Positions 35,407-45,056 of a stretch of 64,000 bases of DNA are shown here, piece by piece. Under the pieces are notes generated by a model. That model saw nothing but the letters and a program-made list of their open reading frames with translations. It was not told the DNA's origin and searched no databases. The first letter of the stretch is position 1; every line of letters begins with the position of its first letter. The stretch covers positions 186,001-250,000 of the forward strand of contig CAVTCJ010000005.1 of assembly GCA_963733145.1 (NCBI GenBank), in the 5' to 3' direction. This stretch comes from JAHIKV01 sp963733145 (GTDB lineage Bacteria; Planctomycetota; Planctomycetia; Pirellulales; Thermoguttaceae). Position numbers and translations under genes: made by a program.

Positions 35407-36296
35407 ATGTCCAATATGCAACTCAGAGAACTTGCCGAACGGTTGTTGGCGGGAAAGCTGTCGCTCGATGAGTTCGTCCATCAAGCCGGGCGGCGGGGAA
35501 TCGCCGACCTGGGCGACGCACAAATCGATCTCGACCGCCCGCGGCGCTGCGGATTTCCCGAGGTGATCTTCGCCGAAGGAAAGACGACCGCCGCGATGGC
35601 GAAGATTTTCGATGCTCTGATCGGCCACGGGTGCGATGCGCTGGCCACCCGCGTCTCGCCGCAGCAGGCGGCCGAATTGCTGGAGAAATATCCTGCCGCC
35701 CGATACAACCCGGTCGGCCGCACGTTCCGAGTTTCCGACCTTGAGCAAAGAGGCTCTCTTGAGTTTGTGGGACAGCCGCCCTCGGCTGTCTCGGGCGATT
35801 CTGCACAGCCGAGGGCGGCTGTGCCACATGTTATTCCCGCGCACAGAAAAAGGGAGAAGAGGGGCGTGAAGGGAATCAGGGGAAAGTGACGATCGTCACC
35901 GCGGGCACGAGCGACCTGCCCGTGGCCGAGGAGGCCCGCGAAACGGCGCTCTGGACCGGCGCGGCGGTGACGATGATCCAGGACGTGGGCGTGGCCGGCC
36001 CGCACCGGCTGACGGCCAACCTGCCGCTGCTGGCCGATTCGGACGCGGTGGTGGTGGTGGCGGGCATGGAGGGGGCGTTGCCCAGCGTGGTGGGTGGGCA
36101 CGTCGCTTGCCCGGTGATCGCTGTTCCCACCAGCGTCGGCTACGGAGCCAGCTTCGGCGGCATCGCCGCCCTGCTGGGCATGTTGAACAGTTGCGCCTCG
36201 AACGTCGCCGTGGTGAACATCGACGCCGGCTTCAAGGGCGGGTACGTCGCCGGTCTGATCGCGAAGAATGCTGTGAAGTGCAGACTGCCGCATTAG
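35407..36296 (+). pseudogene. larB: LarB-like AIR-carboxylase family protein, split by repeat
   Basis: The first part starts MSNMQLRELAERLLAGKLSL and runs through IDLDRPRRCGFPEVIFAEGK and TRVSPQQAAELLEKYPAARY to TFRVSD. The second part, in the next frame from about 35880, has TIVTAGTSDLPVAEEARETA, MIQDVGVAGPHRL, VAGMEGALPSVVGGH, and VPTSVGYGASFGGIAALLGM. Together they make LarB, which carboxylates and hydrolyses nicotinic acid adenine dinucleotide in nickel-pincer cofactor synthesis. Between the halves lies a repeat insertion of about 135 bases (35745-35880) plus a net frame change. This one is more likely a real disruption, since the frame change coincides with the insertion. LarC and LarE are not seen here. 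Confidence 0.75.
35745..35880. repeat. GGACAGCCGCCCTCGGCTGT repeat inside larB
   Basis: The palindrome with arms ACAGCCGCCCTCGGCTGT and ACAGCCGAGGGCGGCTGT covers about 35764-35835. In larB it encodes FVGQPPSAVSGDSAQPRAAV. The same protein string appears when the reverse copy near 63000-63060 is translated, and a diverged copy lies at 62459-62524. So an intergenic element has landed in a conserved gene. Confidence 0.85.
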
Positions 36297-36437
36297 AACA
36301 CATTAATTACCGCATGGAGTAAATCCGGCACACGGCCTTCAACACTAGCCCGAAGCGCCAGCCAGGGTGAACCGCGTTACCGCCCTCGCTTGCGCTTCGG
36401 GCTAGTGTTCGACCGGCAAGAATTGCGGGACTGACCG

Positions 36438-37445
36438 TTATTGCGCCGCCGATTTGGATCCGTCCGGCGAGCCGCCGATGGGCGTGCCGGGGGGCAACGG
36501 CCGGGCGGCAATCGAATAGCCCAGCCGATACAACTCCTTGCGAATCTGGCGAAACGCCTCGAAGCCGTCGGGATAGATCCAAATGGTGATGGTCGTCCGG
36601 CCGGGAAGGATCTTCGCCAACTCGCGGCGGAAATCGGAGTCCTTCTCGAGCGCCAGCCGGACCGGCTCGCCCAGGTCGTCGGCGACGGGAATCAGGATCC
36701 ATTTTCGCAGCCGGGCGTAGCTGCCGCCGCGGCCGGTCTCCTGGGCTATCGCCAGCGGAACTTCGTAGCGTTCGAGCGTGTAGCGGAGCCGGAATCCGCC
36801 CACCGGCCCGATCGTGTCGGTGAACTCCGGCTGATCGAGCAGTTTTTGGACGTTTCGTTTCGCCTGCGTCTTGAACTCTTCCAGCAGCGGCGCAAGCGGA
36901 ATGAACAACACGCGGCCGTTGGCCACCAGCAGGTGCGCCTCGGGGCCGTCCACCGAGCGGCTGATCGGCGTGGGATAGCTTTCCACCACGATCTGGTCGG
37001 CCGGTTGTCGTTCGAGCTGCTCGCGGCCGCGGGCGAGTTCTTCAAGTTTCCGCCGGGCTTGGGCGAGTTGATCGGCGCGGTCGAACTCTGCCCGCCGGGC
37101 TTCGTCCAACTTTCCGCGGCGGCTTTGAATTTCGTGCTCCGCCGCGGCGACCGCCGTAGCGAGGTAATCGCGGCGCAACCGGCTGGCGACGGCTTCCCGC
37201 TGCACGTCGCGCGTCTCCTCGGCGGTTTTCCACACGTCCGCCCGCACCGATTGCTCGGCCGCCAATTCTTTTTCCAGTTCCGCCGCGGCGGGCGGAGGGG
37301 GAATCGACACGTTCACCTGTGCGCTTTTGATTCGCGCCCCCTCCAGGACCACCATAATAATCATGATGCCCACGATGGCGGCGACGATGTCCACGAAGGA
37401 ATCGCCGTTCACCGGATCGTCGTCGCGGATGGTTGAGCGAGGCAT
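36438..37445 (-). CDS. ExbD/MotB-like membrane coiled-coil protein of a motor operon
   Basis: A 335-residue protein with one N-terminal membrane segment (SFVDIVAAIVGIMIIMVVL). An Asp sits at the start of that helix, as in ExbD/TolR/MotB, where the Asp carries protons. A coiled coil follows (about 55-150, Ala/Glu/Arg-rich), then a globular C-terminal domain (AHLLVANGRVLFIPLAPLLE, RKWILIPVADDLGEPVRLAL, TTITIWIYPDGFEAFRQ). I do not recognise the C-terminal family. It is the last gene of a three-gene set with the MotA/TolQ-like gene, so it is probably the proton-path partner. No peptidoglycan-binding OmpA domain is visible. Confidence 0.6.
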   Translation of the reverse strand: MPRSTIRDDDPVNGDSFVDIVAAIVGIMIIMVVLEGARIKSAQVNVSIPPPPAAAELEKELAAEQSVRADVWKTAEETRDVQREAVASRLRRDYLATAVAAAEHEIQSRRGKLDEARRAEFDRADQLAQARRKLEELARGREQLERQPADQIVVESYPTPISRSVDGPEAHLLVANGRVLFIPLAPLLEEFKTQAKRNVQKLLDQPEFTDTIGPVGGFRLRYTLERYEVPLAIAQETGRGGSYARLRKWILIPVADDLGEPVRLALEKDSDFRRELAKILPGRTTITIWIYPDGFEAFRQIRKELYRLGYSIAARPLPPGTPIGGSPDGSKSAAQ

Positions 37446-37522
37446 AGGTCAGAGGTCAGGGATTTGGTATTCTTGATGTTTGATTGTGGATTCACCGCTT
37501 GCGGCTTCACATCAGTTGCTTC

Positions 37523-39598
37523 TCACTTCTTTTCCACCAACAATCCGCTCCCTTCCAGCAGGGTGGCCAACTCCTCGAACCGCCGCTGAGCGCCGGGAGC
37601 GACGGAGACCCGCAGCACGGGCCGCCAATACATGTTACGCCCGGCGATCCCCCACGATTCCATCTGCTCCCAGACGGCGGAGATCAACGGGTCGATCGAC
37701 GACTCGACGCGCGTGCCGAGCGGGACAGCCTTGTTTCCGCTCGGATCGCGGTCGGAGAGAACTACGATCCGGTCGGCGTAACACTCGACGCGGACCGGCC
37801 GTCGAATGCCGACCGAGCCGCGCGAGGCGTTGCGCAGCCCCCAATCCTGTCCCCGCTTGGCGCTGAGGCTTTTCTCGATCGAGCATCCGCCGGCGCTGCT
37901 CGGGGGCGGTTCGTCTTTTCCAGCGGCCCCGGGGCTGCCGGGGGAGGTTTCGGCGCCGGCTGCCACTCGCCCGGCAGCCGCGGCTGACCGCCGCCACCGG
38001 CCGCTTGCCGCCCTGCCGCATCCTGCTCGCTGGGCGGCCGGCCAACTACGTATCCCTCGGGCCGGCCGTTGTTTCGGCCGCTTGAGGCAAGCGGGTTTTG
38101 CGATTGGCTGGAATCTCCGCCGGGGGTTCCTCGCAACGGGTTGGAGTCCGTGCCGCCGCCCGGGTTTGGCGGGCCGGATGAATCGCCGTATCCGCCCCCC
38201 GCGACGGCAACGGCGGGGCGTTTCGTCATGCCCGACGCAGAGCCCGCCGCGGAGCCGTTCGCAGCGTACGATTTATCTTCGCCGGCAGAGTTTACCGTTG
38301 CATCGGCCGCGTTGCCGACGGTGGAATTATTGGTCGGATATTGCGCGTTGCCGCCGCCGGTGGACGATGAAGCGGATGAATCGCCGTATCTGCCCCCCGC
38401 GACCGCAGTCGCGGGGCGTTTCGACCTGTCCGACGCCTCACCGGCCGCGCCTGCCCCGCCGTTTCCAAGGCTATTTCCCGCGATGCCGGCCCCTTGTCCC
38501 TCGATCCCCGCGCCACGAGCAGTGCCTCTCTGCGCGGCGACGGGACCGGCGGGGCGAACGGTCCGGTATCTGCCTGCGTCCACGTCGGGCGGGGCCTCCT
38601 CGCGGATAAACCCGCCGCCGCCGGGCGCGGCGCGATAGACGACCTTTCCGCGAACGCCGCGATAGGAGGGGGCGGCCGCGGCCAGCCGGGCCTGATCCGC
38701 CCGCGCAGTGGCCACCGCTTGACGAACCACCTGCGTCAAACGCGGATCGGCCGTCGGAAACGCCAGCCTCCAATCGTCCCCAATCAACTCGTAGCCGAAG
38801 TCGGCGCCCCAGGAGACCATCGCTTCGCGGGCGACGTAATAGGCGTTGATGCCGTCCGGCCGGACCAGCAGCAAGGGATACGGTTCACCGGCCTTGGCAT
38901 CGAAGTTCGGCCGGGCGAGCAGGTATTCGCGCGCGGCCCGCATCGCGGCGGCCAGCGGATTCCCCGGTCCCGGCGGACCCTCGAAGTCGCTTTCGGTCAG
39001 TTCGATTCCCTCGGGCTGCAAGACCACGGCGTCGGCGCGACATTCGATGTAGATCGGCGGGCGATAGGTCTGATTCGGTCCCTCGTAAGGGACAATCGCA
39101 TAGCATGGCTTTCGAGCGGCGGCTTCTTTGCGGGCGTCGTCGAGCCGCCGGGCGGCGGCGTCGATTTCACCGCGGAGCCGCTGCAACTCCGCCTCGGTTC
39201 GCGCTCCCCTGCCGCTCGTTTTGATCGAGTCGGTCGAGATCGGCCAGCGTGTTTTCATGCCGTTCAAACTCCTCCCGCAAGCGCCGCGCGTGGTCTTCCA
39301 GGTGTCCCAGTTGCAGCCGGGCGTCGGCCAGTTGGGCCTCGGTCTTCGCCCGCGACTGCCGGAGCATTTCCGTCCGCCAGCGGGAGTCCTCCGTCCGCGT
39401 CTGCACGTCGGCGGTTTGCCCGGCGGCCTTGGCCAGGGCGTCCGACTTGGCCTGGTTTCTGGCGAAGTAAGAAATGACCATCAACAACGGGACCAGCGTT
39501 CCCATCGTGCAGATCAACACCGCCAGGAAGGGGAACAGCGCGATCCGCGTTTCCCCCTGGGTTGCACGCCGGCGTTGTGGTCGATGGACGAATTTCAT
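37523..39598 (-). pseudogene. Membrane-anchored coiled-coil protein of the motor operon, frame-broken
   Basis: Three consecutive frames form one protein of about 690 residues. The N-terminus (39598-39200) is MKFVHRPQRRRATQGETRIA with a membrane segment (LFPFLAVLICTMGTLVPLLM) and a coiled coil. After one extra base near 39215 the protein runs on (ELQRLRGEIDAAARRLDDAR, YRPPIYIECRADAVVLQPEG). It then passes through a long Gly/Ser/Pro-rich low-complexity linker with repeated KRPA(T/V)AVAGG-YGDSS motifs. After one missing base near 37900 it finishes with VRVECYADRIVVLSDRDPSG and a C-terminal helix. The ECxAD-VVL strand occurs twice, flanking the linker, suggesting a duplicated domain. The start overlaps the MotA/TolQ stop (ATGA). 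No Asp is seen in its membrane helix. Function unknown. Confidence 0.55.
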
Positions 39599-40773
39599 GC
39601 CGCATGAGTGGCGCGTCGCGCGGGTTCAAGCCTGACCGGCGCGGCGGCGCCGGGCGTTTCGGCCAGCCGGGCGCTGAGCATGTTCACCGCCGCCGCCAGA
39701 CTGAGCACGGTTTGCTGGAAGTGTTTCGCGCCGGAGAGCGCGTCGAGATTGTGGTTCAGCGCGTCCTCGAGTCGCGCGACCTCGCCGGCGGCCTTCACCG
39801 CTTCCCGCAGGACTTCGGCCTGCCGCGAGAGTTCGCCGGTGGCGTTCGACATCGCCGTTTGCACCCTGCCGCCGGCGGTCTCCGCCATCCGCGACCAGTG
39901 CTCGGCGGCCGACTCGACCGAGGTGTGCCACAATTCGGCCTGCCGGCGCGCCAACGATTCCGACGCTTGCAGCATCATCTCGCTCATTTGCCGCATGGCG
40001 GCGATCTGGCCGTCGGCGCCGCCGGGCACCGCCGTGAAGCGGCTGAAAAGCTCGCTCTGAACGCGGCCGTCCACCGCTTCCAGCAACCGATTCTCCGCCC
40101 GCTCGACCAGATAGTGGACAAACATCAAGATTATCGCCAGCGAGAGGGCCAAGGCAGTGGTGTCGAATTGCATCCCCAGGCCGTTGAACACCTCGAACAT
40201 GGACTTCTCGGGGGCTTTCAGATCGATGCCGTCCAGAGCCATCGTGATGCCGATCACCGTGCCCAAAAACCCGAGGATCGGGATGGCCCACACGATCACC
40301 CGAAACAGACCGCGTTCGGAATAGCCGCGGGCGGCGTCCACGTCGGACAAGTATTTCAACTCGTCACTGAGCGAGTCGGCCGAACCGCGATGCAGCACGT
40401 GTTCCAGCGCCGCACGGAGCCGGGCAATGTAGAACTCGCCCCGCCGCCGCTCGGGGAGCCGATCGAGCTTCGCCATCAACGCGTGGCCCTGCTCGACGAT
40501 GTGCGGCGATTTCACCGCCGGTCCGAGCGGAGAATGGCCCAATGCCGCCCGTTGCGCATGGTGATCGAACCATCTGATTGTCAGCGCAGTCAGAGCGACG
40601 AAAAACAAAATGGTTTCCATGTACTCCACCGGATGGCCGGTGAAGTATCGCTTCATCAATGGGTGTCCTAACGGCCCATAGAGGAGCAAAGCGTAAAACC
40701 CTACGGAACACAATGTCCCCCATAAGAATGGCGATCTGCCGACCGCCCGGATCGTTTGACTGAGCTTGCTCAT
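39595..40773 (-). CDS. MotA/TolQ/ExbB proton channel family protein
   Basis: A 392-residue protein. Two N-terminal membrane segments (FLWGTLCSVGFYALLLYGPL and METILFFVALTALTIRWF) precede a cytoplasmic loop. The MotA/TolQ domain then follows with GLFRVIVWAIPILGFLGTVI, GITMALDGIDLK, and the last segment LALSLAIILMFVHYLVERAE. The C-terminal 150 residues are helical and Ala/Glu-rich. AGGA precedes the ATG. The gene starts an operon with two coiled-coil membrane proteins, like ExbB-ExbD or TolQ-TolR. It would convert proton flow to mechanical work across the periplasm. What it drives is unknown. Confidence 0.88.
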   Translation of the reverse strand: MSKLSQTIRAVGRSPFLWGTLCSVGFYALLLYGPLGHPLMKRYFTGHPVEYMETILFFVALTALTIRWFDHHAQRAALGHSPLGPAVKSPHIVEQGHALMAKLDRLPERRRGEFYIARLRAALEHVLHRGSADSLSDELKYLSDVDAARGYSERGLFRVIVWAIPILGFLGTVIGITMALDGIDLKAPEKSMFEVFNGLGMQFDTTALALSLAIILMFVHYLVERAENRLLEAVDGRVQSELFSRFTAVPGGADGQIAAMRQMSEMMLQASESLARRQAELWHTSVESAAEHWSRMAETAGGRVQTAMSNATGELSRQAEVLREAVKAAGEVARLEDALNHNLDALSGAKHFQQTVLSLAAAVNMLSARLAETPGAAAPVRLEPARRATHAA

Positions 40774-41042
40774 ATCCGATCAGGTCCTTTTTTTCGATGT
40801 TGTTGCGCACATGCGCAGAGAAGTGGCGGCATCCTAAAATCGACCTAATCGACAAAGTTTATGAGTCGAATCGGCAAAGCGGTAAATACATAAGAGTATG
40901 AGTATGAGTAAAGGGAAGCTGGGAGAGATGGGGGCAATCGTGAATTGGGCCGGCACTCTGTAATATCTAGCCCCCAGTGAATACACCGGGGGCCTAGCCC
41001 GGACTCTGCTCCAGTTCCGCCCGCCGTGTCTTCACGGCCGGC

Positions 41043-41170
41043 TAACCCGGATTATTCATAAACGTCATCCTGAGCGCAGCGAAGGATCTCCAATGCGCCG
41101 CAAACAGCCCAGATTCTTCGCTGCGCTCAGAATGACAATGTTCCTTCGTGTTTATGAATAATCCGGGCTA
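41043..41170. mobile_element. 128-bp MITE-like element, copy 2
   Basis: Same element as 30523-30650, nearly identical, with one substitution in the interior (CCAATGCG instead of CCGATGCG). It lies in the gap 40774-41566, together with another palindrome and a 22-base direct repeat. Confidence 0.9.
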
Positions 41171-41266
41171 AATGTATTGAACGGCCGAACCCCCTTAACT
41201 AATCGGCAAAGATTGCCAAAGTGAATGTCGGCCGGTGCCGATGATGAGTGTCTGGAGATGCTCACA

Positions 41267-41415
41267 ACATAGATTTGGTTTTCCCAGGAAGGTAGGGTGG
41301 GACAAGCGAAGCGCGGTCCCACCACTTCCACCGTTATTGGTGGGACCGCGCTTCGCTCGTCCCACCCTACGCACGCCATCCGCAAGAGATATTACATAGA
41401 TTTGGTTTTCCCAGG
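41267..41415. repeat. 22-bp direct repeats flanking a palindrome
   Basis: A direct repeat of 22 bases (containing ATAGATTTGGTTTTCCCAGG) occurs at 41267-41288 and 41394-41415. Between them at 41292-41370 lies an inverted repeat with arms GTAGGGTGGGACAAGCG and complement. A related palindrome with other spacer sequence lies at 60414-60497. Confidence 0.8.
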
Positions 41416-41566
41416 GGGGGAACAGTCCGGCGTTGGCCCATTCGGCGGGCCGCCCGGACTGTTGCTTTTCTTGTCCGACGTGAGCCCCAGACGGTGACAT
41501 ACTGGCAATTACGCCCGATCGGGGATAAATTATAAGTGCCCAGATGAACCGGATCGCAGCTTAACC

Positions 41567-43149
41567 ATGTCTTCCCAATCCACCCCCGCCCCCGAATCGA
41601 ACCATTCCACCGCCGGCGATCTCTCCGGAAGGCGGTTGGGCGACTTCCACCTCTTGCGACGGCTGGGACGCGGCGCCATGGCCGAGGTCTATCTGGCCGA
41701 GCAGGAGCATCTGAAACGGCGGGTGGCCCTGAAAATCCTCAAACCGGAACTGGCCGACGATCGGACCTATCTGAAGCGGTTCGAGTTGGAGGCCCAGGCC
41801 GCCGCCTCGTTAGTCCACGCCAACATCGTGCAGATTTACGAGGTGGGCTGCATCGATCAATTGCATTACATTGCCCAGGAGTACGTTCAAGGGCGGAACC
41901 TGCGGGATTATCTCGCCCGTCATGGTCCGCTCGATCTGAGCCACGCATTGTCGATTGTCCGGCAGGTCGCTTCCGCGCTGGCCAAGGCGGCCGAGCAGGG
42001 CGTAATCCACCGCGACATCAAGCCGGAGAACATCATGCTCACGGCCGGGGGCGAGGTGAAGGTGGCCGATTTCGGACTGGCCCGCCTCACCCGCGAAGGG
42101 TCCGCAAACGACCTGACACAGATCGGCATCACGCTCGGTACGCCGCTCTACATGAGTCCCGAGCAGGTCGAGGGGAAGCCGCTCGATCCGCGGAGCGACG
42201 TCTATTCGTTCGGCGTGACCTGCTACCAGATGCTCGCCGGGACGCCGCCGTTTACCGGCGAAACGGCGCTGGGCGTTGCGGTGCAGCACTTGAAATCGCG
42301 GCCGCAGCCGCTGGAATCGCTGCGTCCCGACCTGCCTCCGGCGTTGTGCCGCATCGTGCATCGGATGTTGGCCAAGAATCCGGCGGAGCGATTCGATTCG
42401 GCCCGCGAGTTGTTGCGCGAATTGCATCGGTTGCAGGTCGAGCATTTCGGCGCCGATTGGCCCGAGGACCTCCCGGGGCTGGAGCCGCTGGCGGCGGAGA
42501 TGGCCGACGATCCGCGGATCGCCGCCGCCCGGCAACTGGAAGAAGTGATGAAATCGGCCGCGCTGATGCATCCCGGCCGGCGTCGCTGGGGCTGGCTCGC
42601 GGCGGGGCTGACGGCGGCCTTCGTATTCGGCGGCGCCGTGGCCTGGTGGACGGTCGTCCCGGCGCCGCTGTTGGCCGGGGCCAAGGCCGCCGAGCCGAAA
42701 ATCACCCAGGAACGCAGCGTCGAACGCCAGGCCTTTGCGCCGGCCAACTCGGCACGGAGGCCGCCTGGCAAAGCGTGATTGACTATTTCCCCAAGAAAAC
42801 GACTTACGTCCTGCGGGCCAAACAGCAACTGTCCCTGATCTATCTGCGGAAGGAGCAGTACGACCGGGCGATGGCGATTTTCGACGAGTTGGCCGCCCTG
42901 GGCGACGACCAGCCCGAGCTGAAGGCCTTCGGTCTGGCCGGGAAATGCGGGGTGCTGAGCCTCCGCGGCCAATTCCAGGAATCGGACGCCGTCCTCCGCC
43001 GGCTGTGGCCCATCCACGCCCGGCTCGAAAACCGGCAAATGCGAAGATTGCTGGAGTACGCCATCGAGCGGAACCGCTCGAAGCTGGGGCAACAGTCGGC
43101 GCGGGAATGGGACCAGTGGCTTTCCGAGCAGTTCCACGAAGGCGATTGA
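41567..43149 (+). pseudogene. Ser/Thr protein kinase with TPR-like C-terminus, frame-broken
   Basis: A Hanks-type kinase. The Gly-rich loop is LGRGAMAEV (33-41), catalytic K56 in VALK, the HRD motif HRDIKPEN (148-155), DFG (168-170), and the activation segment SPEQ. A membrane helix follows at 341-361 (WGWLAAGLTAAFVFGGAVAW). After about residue 395 one missing base near 42750 breaks the frame. The next frame continues QLGTEAAWQSVIDYFPKK and YLRKEQYDRAMAIFDELAAL, which is TPR-like, ending at 43149. The intact protein would be about 525 residues: cytoplasmic kinase, single anchor, extracytoplasmic TPR sensor. This is common in planctomycetes. The break is probably an error, as both halves are well formed. 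Confidence 0.8.
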
Positions 43150-43217
43150 CATGTCCGGCGTCGGCTGGTAAAAAGATGGATTCTCCGCTCGGCGGCGAGC
43201 CGAAGAGCAGGAAAGCA

Positions 43218-43290
43218 GCCCCCTTCGTCTAGTGGCCCAGGACATCGGATTCTCAGTCCGAGAACAGGGGTTCGACTCCCCTAGGGGGTA
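43218..43290 (+). tRNA. tRNA-Glu (CTC)
   Basis: A cloverleaf folds cleanly. The acceptor arm is GCCCCCT paired with AGGGGGT (G1 pairs with U), and the D arm and anticodon stem TCGGA/TCCGA flank the loop TTCTCAG. The anticodon is CTC at 43252-43254, reading GAG. The T arm contains GGGGTTCGACTCCCC. No 3' CCA is encoded. The 3' half overlaps the C-terminal codons of an integrase gene on the other strand, so an element has integrated here. Confidence 0.95.
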
Positions 43291-44569
43291 CTAGATACTT
43301 TTGTGCAGTATCGCAAGGAATCGTGGGAACTGGCAAAAAGCCCCTGTTTTCGGGGGCTTTTCTGCTTTCTTGCGAGACGGTGCAATTTTCTGCCGCCGCG
43401 TGCTGCGCCGCATTCTGCGCCTCTTGTGCGCCGGATTTTGCGCCGCTTTCGACGGCCCTATCAAAGTCGGCGTCGGTCACTTGGAGATAATGCCGGGCCG
43501 CAATGGGGGCGGAATTGCCCAACCACGCCACAACGACGTGCAACGGATGCCTTTGGGTCAGTTCTGTTTCCCGGCTCGCCCGCATGTTCTGGAAAGCCCG
43601 CTCCCACAACTCGACGCCCGCCCGCTTGCATATCCGCTCCGGCGTGGTCCGCAGATTCGCGCTGGCGATTCGATGCTTGGCAATGACGTGTATGGTTCCC
43701 GGCTCGGCTTCGTCGAAAACCGCCTCCAGGTGGGGCCGCAACTCGGGGAATAGGGGAAGCATCCTCGATTCCCGCCCGGCATGGCAGGCCGTCTTGGGGC
43801 TGGGGACGCGAACCCGGTTGCGTTCCCAATCCACGTCAGCCCAAGTCAAGGCAAACGTCTCTGAGGGCGTCCGTAGCCCGCCGTAGCGTGCCAAGGCGAC
43901 AATCAGCCGCCATTCGGCATCAGGGCAGGCCGCAATGATCCGCTCCGTTGCTTCGCGTGAAACGCAGAACGCCCGCGCCGTGTTCACCTGGGGCGGGGCT
44001 TTCACGTCTTGCATGGGGTTATCGGCAAGTAGTCTCTTGCGAACCGCCGCCCGGAAGAATTGCCGCGCCCGTTTCACGTTGCGGCCGATGGTCGCCGGGG
44101 CGTTTGCCTTCGCCTCCTGGGCTGCCTTCCAATCGTCGCAATCGCCGGGGGCAATGTCGGTCAGTATCCGGTCCGCGCCGAAGTATTCCACAAGTGACCG
44201 CTCCGTCTGCCGGTAGTTTTTCAGCGTGTTCGGTTTCATCCCCGGTCGGGCCGCAATGTACTGCTTGATGAATCCGGCCAACGTGACTCCCTGGGGCTTC
44301 TCATCCGCTTTCGGTTCCCGCGGCGCGACCAATCCAACCGCCGCCAATCGGCCCTAGAGAACACTATCGAGGTTGCCCAACCATGCCGCCGTGTTGCCGT
44401 CGATCGCGTGCCCGGCTAACTGCGCGGCCAAGACATTTTCCACCCGCGACTTGACGGTTTGGGCCGTTTTCATCGGCACCTTGCCGAGTCGAATCTGCCG
44501 CCGCGCTCCGTTCGCATCCACAAATAGGATTCGCCGCAAGCCCTTTTTGTCCGACGATATGCTCGCCAT
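43253..44569 (-). pseudogene. Tyrosine recombinase integrase with an internal amber codon
   Basis: One frame from ATG 44569 to 43253 encodes about 438 residues, interrupted only by TAG at 44354-44356. The first 71 codons form the arm-type DNA-binding part (MASISSDKKGLRRILFVDAN). After the TAG the frame carries on with RLAAVGLVAPREPK, the SAM-like core-binding domain, and the catalytic domain. Catalytic residues visible include Arg in ARYGGLRTPSE and the HPLHVVVAWLGNSAPIAARHY box with the final Tyr. The last residues (PPRGVEPLFSD) are encoded by the tRNA-Glu 3' end, showing that att lies in the tRNA. Nonsense mutation, sequence error or readthrough are all possible. The catalytic frame alone could start at TTG 44347. 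Confidence 0.85.
43334..43362. terminator. Intrinsic terminator after tRNA-Glu
   Basis: A stem AAAAAGCCCC/GGGGGCTTTT with loop TGTTTTC, followed by T residues in both directions. It lies 44 bases after the tRNA and inside the integrase reading frame. It can end the tRNA transcript on the + strand and would also act on the integrase transcript. Confidence 0.75.
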
Positions 44570-44572
44570 GTT

Positions 44573-44803
44573 TCACTCGTCTTTCCGTTTGGGTGCCTTG
44601 TCCGCCACGATCCGCAACCGCAAACACGCCCCTAGCTTGTCGAGGTTGCTTTCCGACAAGCATCGCTCCCCGTGTACGAACCGGCAAAGAACGGTTTCGT
44701 CGATTCCCGATTCTTTGGACAACTGATAGCGGGTCATGCCGCAATCCTCGACTATCCGCCGCAATTGGTCCGTAAACGAAACCGCCTTTCGTTTCATCGC
44801 CAT
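44573..44803 (-). CDS. Xre-family helix-turn-helix regulator of the element
   Basis: A 76-residue protein starting MAMKRKAVSFTDQLRRIVED. The HTH is MTRYQLSKESGIDETVLCRF with RCLSESNLDKLGACLRL following, typical of Cro/C1-type regulators. It lies between a small gene and the integrase, 3 bases from the integrase ATG, and probably controls the element. ATG 44797 is an alternative start. Confidence 0.85.
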   Translation of the reverse strand: MAMKRKAVSFTDQLRRIVEDCGMTRYQLSKESGIDETVLCRFVHGERCLSESNLDKLGACLRLRIVADKAPKRKDE

Positions 44804-44807
44804 GATT

Positions 44808-45056
44808 CTACTCTCTACTTGCGTAAATGTCAACTATACCGTTACAGTTTTTTTCCCTGAAAACACTCTCACAATCCACGGGGTCAAGTATAACGACCGG
44901 ACTGGACACGCCGCAACCGTCGCGGTCCTGGGGGGCCTTTTGTTGAGAGTCGCCGGAAGTCTGCGCCGGAGGCTCGGGGAGGTCCGATCCCCGAATAACG
45001 CCCGGAATGAGCAACAATGGGGCCAGCAGTTCGGCTTTTGATCTTTCTTGTTTCAT
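44808..45056 (-). CDS. Small hypothetical protein of the element
   Basis: An 82-residue reading frame starting MKQERSKAELLAPLLLIPGV. It has a strong ribosome site (AGGAGGTGG) and its ATG overlaps the stop of the ATPase gene (ATGA). It ends five bases before the Xre gene. The protein is Pro/Ser-rich after the first 25 residues and resembles nothing I know. Its translation signals and position make it credible. Confidence 0.5.
   Translation of the reverse strand: MKQERSKAELLAPLLLIPGVIRGSDLPEPPAQTSGDSQQKAPQDRDGCGVSSPVVILDPVDCESVFREKNCNGIVDIYASRE

Noticed and set aside
41567..43149. Kinase and TPR part as two separate genes
   Set aside because: The second frame has no start signal and resumes directly at the break with matching register after one base. 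A single broken gene fits better.
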